DNA of 64,000 nucleotides, taken from Blautia sp. An81 (GTDB lineage Bacteria; Bacillota; Clostridia; Lachnospirales; Lachnospiraceae). A program made the position numbers and the translations under genes. Below the pieces are notes generated by a model. That model ran no database searches. It was given only the letters and a program-made list of their open reading frames with translations, and was not told the DNA's origin. Location of the stretch: positions 1-64,000 of the forward strand of contig NZ_NFHH01000007.1 in the NCBI RefSeq assembly GCF_002161285.1. The letters run 5' to 3'. Positions 57,001-62,992 of this stretch are shown piece after piece (the first letter of the stretch is position 1; every line of letters starts with the position of its first letter).

Positions 57001-57095
57001 GCTGATGCATAATATGGATGGTCGGAATGAGCTTCCATTCTTCCTTCCTGAAAATAACGCGGTTCTTTTACTTTCTGATAATCAAATGCACCCAT
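54057..57095 (-). CDS. lacZ: beta-galactosidase, GH2 (LacZ type)
   Basis: A 1012-residue cytosolic glycosidase. Domains: sugar-binding jelly roll (about 40-220, NGLWKFHYARN, GYSEDTFTPSEFELT), Ig-like (220-330), TIM barrel (330-620) and the large C-terminal beta-sandwich (740-1012). Acid/base Glu451 is in WSCGNES and nucleophile Glu518 in CCEYTHAMGNS; GVNRHEF and NINAIRTCHYPD are also intact. ATG 57095 follows AGGAGGAAATGGACC; the frame runs open to 57404 into the divergent flavodoxin gene and that extension is not real. No lactose transporter is adjacent. Confidence 0.96.
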   Translation of the reverse strand: MGAFDYQKVKEPRYFQEGRMEAHSDHPYYASAEDAEEKVCVFTESLNGLWKFHYARNYNSAIQGFETEEYNCRNWEDIRVPAHIQMEGYDVPQYANTQYPWEGHEEIQPGEIPENFNPVASYVKYFEVPEHMKGRRLFISFQGAESGLALWLNGHFVGYSEDTFTPSEFELTEYVKEGENKLAAQVFKWTSSSWCEDQDFYRFSGIYRDVYLYTVPDVHIRDLRIRAIPDETLTRGTLEIRTEAWGQGKALVCLSKDGRTFEGEYDLDKGGLTMEIENPALWSAEEPQLYDLTIQIYDQDGNLQEYIPERVGFRRFEIKDHIMTLNGKRIVFKGVNRHEFSSVSGRHVSEEELIKDLKTMKQNNINAIRTCHYPDASPLYRLCDEYGLYLIDETNLESHGSWDTVEETGDISGVVPCDRPEWLDMMLDRANSMYQRDKNHPAVLIWSCGNESFGGKDIFEMSQFFRKEDPTRLVHYEGVFHDRRYNDTSDIESQMYTSVENIKKFLEKDRSKPFICCEYTHAMGNSCGAMYKYTDLTDTEPLYQGGFIWDYIDQTLYKKDRYGKEFQAYGGDFRERPTDYEFSANGIAHGGERNPSPKMQEVKFNYQNITVQVGAGEVKVINKNLFVNTNTFNCLVTVERDGKIIRRAGLETDVEPLSEKTYALPVPQETRPGEYAVTVAFLLKEDKVWAAAGHEVAFGQYVYSVQAEKKKSAKKIEVIRSTHNIGVKGENFEVIFSGLNGGLASYKYGGKEMIEAIPKPNFWRAPTDNDNGNFMPARYGQWKIASLYATHKDYRENTYAKIIKPELEVKENTAKVTFTYLLPTRPVSQCQLSYEVDGEGKVTAVLSYDPVKELGDMPEFGVMFKLNADYDHLEWYGLGPAETYADRQKGAKLGIYRNLVKDNMAAYVVPQECGAKAGVRYAKVTDRKGRGMLFEMDEKSGPMMFSALPYTPHEMENARHPYELPEVHYTVVRAALGQMGIAGDDSWGSPTHPEFLLNTEGKMEFAFSFKGI

Positions 57096-57277
57096 GGTCC
57101 ATTTCCTCCTGTTGGATTGTTCTATGCTTACAGTATAATACAAAGAGGCCCGGCAGTGTATCACTTGTTTAACTAAAGAATATAAGATTTCGAAACAAAT
57201 ATAGAAATGTCTCAACAGAGTTTCCCCAAAAAGGATTTCTGTACGTGAAAGGCATTTTCTACAATACCATATAAGCA

Positions 57278-57307
57278 TTAGACTTTTCCTATTCCTGATC
57301 CTATAAT
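57278..57307 (+). promoter_or_regulatory. promoter of the flavodoxin gene
   Basis: TTAGAC (57278-57283) and TATAAT (57302-57307), 18 bp apart. Confidence 0.55.
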
Positions 57308-57346
57308 AGAAAGAAAAAGACAAAATATAAGATTGGAGGAACAGAC

Positions 57347-57823
57347 ATGAGTAAAAAATTAGTAGCGTATTTTTCCGCAAGCGGCGTAACGGAAGCTGTA
57401 GCAAAGAATCTGGCTCAGGCCGCAGAGGCTGATCTGTATAAAATCCAGCCGGCTATTCCCTATACTGCTGCAGATCTGGACTGGATGAATAAAAAGAGCC
57501 GCAGCTCTTTGGAGATGAACGATCCTTCTTCTCGCCCGGAGATCATGAAAGAGGATCTGGATGCCGGCAGTTATGACGTAATCTTCCTTGGTTTTCCTGT
57601 ATGGTGGTATGTAGCCCCTACTATCATTAATACTTTCTTAGAGTCCTGTGACTTTGCCGGAAAAACTGTAATTCCTTTCGCTACTTCCGGCAGCAGCGGT
57701 GTGGAAAATTGCGAGAAAAAACTCCGTCAGCAATATCCATCTATAAACTGGAAGCCAGGAAAGCTTCTCAACGGCGCCCCAACGAAAGAGGCTCTGGCAG
57801 CTTGGGTAAATACACTGGAATAA
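57347..57823 (+). CDS. flavodoxin
   Basis: A 158-residue FMN-binding electron carrier of the flavodoxin_4 type. It begins [22 protein letters not shown], where SASGVTE is the phosphate loop, and has [24 protein letters not shown] (isoalloxazine loop) and [19 protein letters not shown]. Length fits a short-chain flavodoxin or flavin-dependent reductase-like protein. GGAGGAACAGAC precedes the ATG. Its last codons lie inside the terminator palindrome at 57814-57865. Confidence 0.94.
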   Translation: MSKKLVAYFSASGVTEAVAKNLAQAAEADLYKIQPAIPYTAADLDWMNKKSRSSLEMNDPSSRPEIMKEDLDAGSYDVIFLGFPVWWYVAPTIINTFLESCDFAGKTVIPFATSGSSGVENCEKKLRQQYPSINWKPGKLLNGAPTKEALAAWVNTLE

Positions 57824-57865
57824 AGAAAACGCAGGTTTAACTCCCTGCGTTTTCTTTATTCCAGT
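57814..57865. terminator. 22-bp perfect palindromic terminator shared by two converging gene ends
   Basis: Arms 57814-57835 and 57844-57865 are perfectly complementary over 22 bp with an 8-nt loop. The stop codons of the plus gene (57821-57823) and of the minus gene (57837-57839) both lie within it. Confidence 0.9.
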
Positions 57866-58865
57866 AAATCCTCAATTTCTTCTCATCAAGTGATTCTACA
57901 AATCTTTTCTTATATATCAGAAATTCTTCCAAATCCATCATAATATGATATACTTTTGCTTTTCCTTCAAATTCCTCCCAGTTTTCAGGCAAAGGAGTCT
58001 TTTCCATATCTGCCAGAACCTGGTGGAGGCGTTCCAGCTGAACTTTTGGATTATTCATTTCTGTTACGTGTTCTTTCATGTAAAGGATGTATTCTGCTAC
58101 TACTTCCGCCTGTTCCGGCATATTCCTTATCTTTTTAATCTCATAGTGGAGATTATGCAAAATCCCATACTGTTTTTCTCTCATCTCAAAATAATCAATG
58201 TAATAAGCTGGATGAAAATGCCAGGTATTGTTCTGATACTCATAAGCCTGTTCAATAAAAAATTTCAGTTTATCCTCCAAACGGATAATATCCGCCCATA
58301 TGCTTCCCACAGTTTCCTCTCTCCTCAGGTAGCCCGCCAGTCTTTCCAGGATTATCTGAAGCTGCTGCTCCGTATAGCGCATATTTTTTATAAGCATTTT
58401 TTTGTGAGCCCTATTCCCGTTGAAAAGATTCAGGACGAAAGCCAGGCCAACTCCAATCAGCACCAGGAAAAATTCATTGAGTAAAAAGTCCACCGAAAAA
58501 TCCTGGGCCGCCAGAATATGGGTAGCAATAACTGCGTTTACCGAAAGGGTATTTCTAAGACCGGTCAGTTCACAAAGCCCTACCATGAAAAAAAGAAAAA
58601 TTCCAAATCCTATCCAGTCTCCCCGGACGTACTGAAGAATCAGCCAGCATCCTGCTGCAGTTATGAGAAATGTAAGAATACGCAGAAGAGAAAGTTTCAG
58701 TGTTCCCCACTTTGTGGTCAAAACAGACAGAAGGGTAATGATCCCCGCAGAAGCAGCATACTCCAGCTGAAGGTATTCTGCTATGTAAATAGCCAGACTG
58801 GCTCCTATTGCGATTTTTACAGACAGCAGTAAAATTTTTCCCGCCTTCAGTCTTTTCTCCCCCAT
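57837..58865 (-). CDS. aromatic acid exporter/FUSC-like membrane protein
   Basis: A 342-residue protein. Residues 8-165 hold about six hydrophobic helices (VKIAIGASLAIYIAEYLQLEYAASAGIITLLSV ... FLVLIGVGLAFVLNLF), the ArAE_1-type membrane domain; the rest is a cytosolic helical domain (NMRYTEQQLQIILERLAGYL, LEDKLKFFIEQAYEYQN). Probably exports aromatic acids or similar compounds, substrate unknown. GGGGAGGAGACA precedes the ATG at 58865. Confidence 0.88.
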   Translation of the reverse strand: MGEKRLKAGKILLLSVKIAIGASLAIYIAEYLQLEYAASAGIITLLSVLTTKWGTLKLSLLRILTFLITAAGCWLILQYVRGDWIGFGIFLFFMVGLCELTGLRNTLSVNAVIATHILAAQDFSVDFLLNEFFLVLIGVGLAFVLNLFNGNRAHKKMLIKNMRYTEQQLQIILERLAGYLRREETVGSIWADIIRLEDKLKFFIEQAYEYQNNTWHFHPAYYIDYFEMREKQYGILHNLHYEIKKIRNMPEQAEVVAEYILYMKEHVTEMNNPKVQLERLHQVLADMEKTPLPENWEEFEGKAKVYHIMMDLEEFLIYKKRFVESLDEKKLRIYWNKENAGS

Positions 58866-58983
58866 TGTCTCCTCCCCGAGCAGTAAAATATAAACCAACT
58901 TGTTTTTTTCATTATAACTTACCGGCTTTTATTTGTATACACAAAAGCCGCCTCTTTCCGCTATTCATGTCTTTATATTTCTT

Positions 58984-59556
58984 TTAATTCAGCAGCTTAT
59001 TCCCTTTTTCACAGATTTCATAAATCTCATCATATTTCGCTTCTATGAGAGGATTCATCTTTTCTGTCTGTTTTCTGACTCCCCATTTATACAGAAAAAA
59101 GGGAAATATCCAGCCCAGAAATCCCGGAACAGCCAAAATAATGCATAACAGTATCAGAGGAGGATCTGCTGTTACTGCAAAAGTGGAGCCGGCCATAAAG
59201 GCAGTTCCTATGATTCCCACAGACAGCGCCTGTATCCCAGGACGGGAAGTCTTTTCTTTCTCCAGGTTCTTGATTTCTGCCACACAGGCCTCAAAGTTTC
59301 TCTGAAGTCTTGTAAGCTCCATTTTATTGACGATTTTCCTGTTTCTCTTCAATCGCAGCATTATTTTTCTTTGGTGGGGAGCCCCTGTCTTCTCTGGGTA
59401 TCTGTCATTTCCATACTGCACCGCATTCTCATCCACTTCCCAGCCGAAATTTTCGTATCCGTCTATAAGAAAAGAAATCTGCCCTGGCTCCGCTGATACT
59501 TCTTTATATTCATATCCTATAAAGTCCCTATGTCTTCTACTCTCATTCTCCAACAT
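58984..59556 (-). CDS. membrane protein of unknown function in two-component operon
   Basis: A 190-residue protein with a soluble N-terminal half (HRDFIGYEYKEVSAEPGQISFLIDGYENFGW, then a basic and coiled-coil stretch), two hydrophobic helices (VGIIGTAFMAGSTFAV and LILLCIILAVPGFLGWIFPFFLY) and a short cytosolic tail. GGAGGTTGATAA precedes the ATG; it starts 3 nt after the histidine kinase stop, so it is in the same operon. Co-occurrence suggests a role in signalling or in the response. I do not recognise a family name. Confidence 0.8.
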   Translation of the reverse strand: MLENESRRHRDFIGYEYKEVSAEPGQISFLIDGYENFGWEVDENAVQYGNDRYPEKTGAPHQRKIMLRLKRNRKIVNKMELTRLQRNFEACVAEIKNLEKEKTSRPGIQALSVGIIGTAFMAGSTFAVTADPPLILLCIILAVPGFLGWIFPFFLYKWGVRKQTEKMNPLIEAKYDEIYEICEKGNKLLN

Positions 59557-59559
59557 TTA

Positions 59560-60654
59560 TCAACCTCCAATGGCCTCTTTTCCTTCCTTCTGTCTGGGAA
59601 GCTTTACTGTAAAGGTACTCCCTTTTCCCTTTTCACTGATAACCTGGATCTCTCCATTCATCAAATCCAGGATTCGCCTTACCAGAGCCAGGCCAAGTCC
59701 GTTTCCTTCTTTTGAATGGGAAGTATCTCCCTGATAAAATTTGTCAAATATATGCCGGACGCTTTCTCTGCTCATGCCGCAGCCAGTGTCTGAGACAGAC
59801 ACCTCCACATGATCACTGGTTCCAGTCTGACGTATGGTTACTTTTCCTCCCGGTTCCGTAAACTTAATGGCATTGGAAATCAGGTTATTCCACACCAGTT
59901 CCATAAGACTGGGGTCTGCCTGTATTACAGCCCCTTCCTCTATATCTACCTCCAGCTCCAGTTCCTTCTCATCCCATAGTTCTTCGTACTGCAGGATGCA
60001 TTCTTCCAGCTGACCGCATAGGTCGTAGCTCTCAATCTCCGGGTCGATCCGCTGGTTCTCCAGCTTGTTCAGCTTCAGGATATTGCTGATCAGTGCAGAC
60101 AGCTTTCCTGCGGCCTCTCGAATATTTTCTGCATATTCCAGCTTTTCTTCTTCACTTACGTTTTTCATCTGGAGCAGTTCCGCATAATTTTTGATAATGG
60201 CAATAGGGGTCTTCATCTCATGGGAAACATTGGAAACAAAATCTGTCTTCAAGGTCTCTACGCTTCCCAGTTCTTCCACCATCTTGTTAAAGTCCAAAAT
60301 CATCACATCCAGATAATCCAGTTTGTCAGAGGTGTGAACTGTGGGAACATACACAGAAAAATCCCCTCCGGCTACCTGCTCGGTAGCTTCTGCCAGCCTG
60401 TGAAGAGGTGCCTCGTAAGTATCCTTTATTTTCTTCCTTGTAAAGAAGGTCAGACCTACTGCCACGGCACTCCAGTATATGGTAGGAATAAGGGTCTGAA
60501 TGACGCTGTTCAATGCAAGAGCGTTCATAAGCACTACCAGTCCCTGATGGATTCCTGACATCAGAAGAATGACTCCCAGATAGATAGCGAAAAGAGAAAC
60601 TGGAAAAAGGCTGTCCTTAATGATCCGTTTCCCGGTTTTATCTTTCCTGGTCAT
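59560..60654 (-). CDS. sensor histidine kinase
   Basis: A 364-residue membrane kinase with two N-terminal hydrophobic helices (about 15-35 and 55-72) around a very short external loop, a HAMP linker (80-130), a HisKA dimerisation domain with His145 in SHEMKTPIAIIKNYAELL, and a HATPase domain with NLISNAIKFT (N box), DTGCGM (G1) and GNGLGLALVRRIL (G2). The small sensor part suggests intramembrane sensing of cell-envelope stress. The ATG overlaps the regulator stop (ATGA). Confidence 0.95.
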   Translation of the reverse strand: MTRKDKTGKRIIKDSLFPVSLFAIYLGVILLMSGIHQGLVVLMNALALNSVIQTLIPTIYWSAVAVGLTFFTRKKIKDTYEAPLHRLAEATEQVAGGDFSVYVPTVHTSDKLDYLDVMILDFNKMVEELGSVETLKTDFVSNVSHEMKTPIAIIKNYAELLQMKNVSEEEKLEYAENIREAAGKLSALISNILKLNKLENQRIDPEIESYDLCGQLEECILQYEELWDEKELELEVDIEEGAVIQADPSLMELVWNNLISNAIKFTEPGGKVTIRQTGTSDHVEVSVSDTGCGMSRESVRHIFDKFYQGDTSHSKEGNGLGLALVRRILDLMNGEIQVISEKGKGSTFTVKLPRQKEGKEAIGG

Positions 60655-61322
60655 TGAAGCACCGCCTTATATCCCAGTCCCCGTACTGTCACAATCTTAA
60701 ATCCATCACAACCAGACAGTTTATTTCTAAGTTTTGTCATATATACATCCACCGCCCTAAGGCTGGTGTCGCTGTCCAGGTCCCAGAATTCGTCCATTAG
60801 CTGAGCTCTGGAAAAAGTCTTTTTGGGATAAGAAAGAAGCTTATATATAATATTGAATTCTCTGGTAGTCAGGCTGATTTCCTCTCCATCTACTTCTGCA
60901 CTCATTCCATCGGCGTCCAGCACCAGGTTTCCCACTGTGATCTTTCTCTCCAGCTCGATATTGGCCCGGCGCAGAAGGGCTCGTACCCGAAGGACAAGTT
61001 CATCCAGTTCCACAGGCTTTACCATATAATCGTCGATTCCCAACTGGAATCCTTTCTGCTTGGAAGGAAGATCATCCTTGGCAGACATGAAGAGAATGGG
61101 GATTCTCTGGTTCACCTTCCGCACCGTTCGGGCAAATTCGAATCCATCAATTTCCGGCATCATAATGTCTGAAATGATCAGGTCGTAAAGCTGATTGTAC
61201 ATTTCATCATAAGCCTCCCTGGCATTCAGACAGCCCTTCGCCTGAAAACCACTGTCATTCAGATAAGTACAGACAATCCGGTTCAGTTTCTCATCATCTT
61301 CCACCACGAGGATGTGTACCAT
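60651..61322 (-). CDS. OmpR/PhoB-family response regulator
   Basis: A 223-residue regulator: receiver domain 1-118 with acidic pocket VVEDDE, phospho-acceptor Asp52 in LIISDIMMPEIDG, switch FMSAKDD and Lys in YMVKPVELDEL; winged-helix effector domain 130-223 with SLTTREFNIIYKLLSYPKKTFSRAQLMDEFW and VDVYMTKLRNKL. AAAGGAGGAAAAGAAG precedes the ATG. First gene of the three-gene two-component operon. Confidence 0.96.
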   Translation of the reverse strand: MVHILVVEDDEKLNRIVCTYLNDSGFQAKGCLNAREAYDEMYNQLYDLIISDIMMPEIDGFEFARTVRKVNQRIPILFMSAKDDLPSKQKGFQLGIDDYMVKPVELDELVLRVRALLRRANIELERKITVGNLVLDADGMSAEVDGEEISLTTREFNIIYKLLSYPKKTFSRAQLMDEFWDLDSDTSLRAVDVYMTKLRNKLSGCDGFKIVTVRGLGYKAVLQ

Positions 61323-61410
61323 CTTCTTTTCCTCCTTTTCTCTGTCTCTGACAAACAGGATAACTTCTTTCTGTTGCTGTAATGTTTAACTTTTGTTTCT
61401 GAATTGTTAA

Positions 61411-61839
61411 TTATACATATTTATTCAGGTCTTTCATTACATCTGCCAGAGTAATGGCCTTCAGCTCTTTTTCCATAGCTTCCTGGACTCTGAGCAGCTT
61501 ATCATCCAGGATGTTATGGATATTCTTTCCCACAGGACAGTTCATATTAGGATTTTCATGAAAATGGAACAGCGTATTTTCCTCTATGCATTCTACTGCC
61601 TGATATACATCCAGAAAAGTAATCTCTTCCAGAGGCTTTACCACAGCGGCGCCTCCGGTTCCTCTCTTTACTTCGATAAGGCCTTTCTCTTTCAGCTGTG
61701 ACAAGATCCTGCGGATGATCACAGGGTTCACATTAATGCTGGAGGCCAGGAAGTCACTGGTTATCTTATATTCATCCTTAAAATTTTCCATACATGTAAG
61801 CATATGTATGGCAATGGTAAATCTGCTTGAAATCTGCAT
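61411..61839 (-). CDS. Rrf2-family transcriptional regulator
   Basis: A 142-residue winged-helix regulator of the YwnA type: SSRFTIAIHMLTCMENF, recognition helix SSINVNPVIIRRILSQLKEKGLI and wing EVKRGTGGAAVVKPLEEITFLDVYQAVE. The three-Cys Fe-S ligand cluster of IscR/NsrR is absent (only Cys101 in the region), so it is probably not an iron-sulphur sensor. AAAGGAGACGCC precedes the ATG. The promoter 61864-61892 contains an inverted repeat likely to be its own operator. Confidence 0.9.
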   Translation of the reverse strand: MQISSRFTIAIHMLTCMENFKDEYKITSDFLASSINVNPVIIRRILSQLKEKGLIEVKRGTGGAAVVKPLEEITFLDVYQAVECIEENTLFHFHENPNMNCPVGKNIHNILDDKLLRVQEAMEKELKAITLADVMKDLNKYV

Positions 61840-61863
61840 GGGCGTCTCCTTTCTTTGTATTTT

Positions 61864-61900
61864 ATTTTAACTGGCAGCTATTGTAATGTCAATTATTACA
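61864..61900 (-). promoter_or_regulatory. rrf2-type promoter with inverted repeat
   Basis: Minus-strand TTGACA (61887-61892) and TAAAAT (61864-61869) with 17 bp between; TGTAAT (61882-61887) and ATTACA (61895-61900) form an inverted repeat across the -35. Confidence 0.65.
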
Positions 61901-61984
61901 TTTTCACTCAGACTTTCCAGAAATTTCAGCCTGCCCTCTGTTCGAAACAATCTGTCATAAACTTTCAGCTTAGAATCAAAGTTA

Positions 61985-62013
61985 TTGACATGCTCAAAAC
62001 AGACGTTTATACT
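61985..62013 (+). promoter_or_regulatory. promoter of the repeat leader and nuclease gene
   Basis: TTGACA (61985-61990) and TATACT (62008-62013) with 17 bp between; transcription would begin near 62020 and read the 88-nt-spaced repeats. Confidence 0.7.
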
Positions 62014-62019
62014 ATGATT

Positions 62020-62212
62020 AACAGTTAAGTTCAACTGTTCTTCTCTGTTGCGGAGAAGTAAAAAATGAGCAAAAAGTATACTTTTTAAAATTACAGCATA
62101 AAGTATATAATCAGGTGCAGCTCCTGGTTTCTCTGCTGCGGAGAGTTTAAATATGAGCAGAATAAATTTAGCTGCGTGGAAGGGTTCTGGTCAGTGCAGA
62201 ACCCTTTCTTTT
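62020..62212 (+). ncRNA. leader RNA with two tandem repeats, candidate RNA antitoxin or attenuator
   Basis: Two copies, exactly 88 nt apart, of a hairpin and its flank: TTCTCTGTTGCGGAGA (62041-62056) and TTCTCTGCTGCGGAGA (62129-62144), each followed nine nt later by ATGAGCA (62065, 62153). Between them is a perfect palindrome AAAAAGTATACTTTTT (62071-62086). An intrinsic terminator closes the stretch. Each repeat also makes a small reading frame with an RBS: MSKKYTF (62065-62088) and a 39-codon frame (62153-62272) that overlaps the nuclease start by 8 nt. This could be a type III-like antitoxin RNA or a translation-controlled attenuator. Confidence 0.5.
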
Positions 62213-62213
62213 T
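62179..62213 (+). terminator. terminator between leader repeats and nuclease gene
   Basis: AAGGGTTCTG (62180-62189) pairs with CAGAACCCTT (62197-62206), perfect 10 bp, followed by TCTTTTT. It stands 52 nt before the nuclease ATG, so read-through would be needed for toxin expression. Confidence 0.75.
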
Positions 62214-62264
62214 CAGAAGAACAGGTCACTTGTCCTACGTCTTTTATCTTATTTCGGAGGTCAA

Positions 62265-62894
62265 ATGTATAGTGCTACCGATTTAAATAATCTTACTATA
62301 AAACCAAAGATAAACGACATCACTCTGGAAGTCTTGAGAGAATTCTACGAAATGTTCTTATATCCCTTCATTTTCACATATACTGTCACTGCAAATAACA
62401 GTTCCCGCAAAATCAAGTTAGCATTTAATACTCGTAATTTTTGCCATTTATTGGGAGTAGAGTCTATTGCCAAACGCTCTGTAAAATATTCCGATTTACA
62501 TAATTACCGGGGTGAAGATGGATGGAATAATATTAAAAATGGATTGATAGACATAAAACAGTTAAAGCAATTAAATAAAAAACAGTTTAATAATGTTAAG
62601 GCAAAATATGTCTATTTTTATCTGCTTCCTTCATTGTTAGAGAATCCATTAGCTGTAAACTATAATAAAAATAAAGTGAAACCGCCTACAAATATCGACT
62701 GTGAACTGCTGTTTTACAGCACATATGATAATGCTGTTATCCACTTAGGCATAGATTGGGATTCACATGAAAATTATTACATCCCCAGAATTTTCTTCGT
62801 AGAAAAATTGAGAAAATCAAAAACTATAGATATTCACACAGAAAATCAAGAGCAAGTCACTGTTAAAAAAGAGGATAGAATTATCTTGATATAG
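62265..62894 (+). CDS. PBECR4-domain (BECR-fold) nuclease-like protein
   Basis: A 209-residue low-GC gene, unlike its neighbours in base composition, suggesting transfer. The product (TYTVTANNSSRKIKLAFNTRNFCHLLGV, YRGEDGWNNIKNGLIDIK, NVKAKYVYFYLLPSLLENP, then HLGIDWDSHENYYIPRIFFVEK) fits the PBECR4 family of Barnase-EndoU-ColicinE5/D-RelE-fold nucleases known from polyvalent phage proteins and Firmicutes. A metal-independent RNase is the expected activity; catalytic residues are not assigned. CGGAGGTCAA precedes the ATG. The leader with repeats and terminator directly upstream suggests control by RNA. No protein antitoxin is adjacent. Confidence 0.75.
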   Translation: MYSATDLNNLTIKPKINDITLEVLREFYEMFLYPFIFTYTVTANNSSRKIKLAFNTRNFCHLLGVESIAKRSVKYSDLHNYRGEDGWNNIKNGLIDIKQLKQLNKKQFNNVKAKYVYFYLLPSLLENPLAVNYNKNKVKPPTNIDCELLFYSTYDNAVIHLGIDWDSHENYYIPRIFFVEKLRKSKTIDIHTENQEQVTVKKEDRIILI

Positions 62895-62942
62895 GCTGCT
62901 CAAAAATTTGTATAAAGATTATTTTTCTTCCAGTTTTTAATC

Positions 62943-62985
62943 AGGGGTACCCCAAGTCATTTCTGACCTGGGGTACCCCTCCTTT
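62943..62985. terminator. strong hairpin between the nuclease and VWA genes
   Basis: AGGGGTACCCC (62943-62953) pairs with GGGGTACCCCT (62970-62980); the stem extends inward with one mismatch to a 4-nt loop. Serves both converging genes. Confidence 0.85.
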
Positions 62986-62992
62986 ATCAAAT

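Noticed and set aside
57096-57404. Upstream extension of the beta-galactosidase frame by 103 codons
   Set aside because: It would overlap the divergent flavodoxin gene and its promoter; the ATG at 57095 has an AGGAGG site and the normal LacZ N-terminus.
62153-62272. 39-codon frame listed as an independent gene
   Set aside because: It runs through a terminator hairpin and out of frame into the nuclease start; kept only as a possible regulatory frame.
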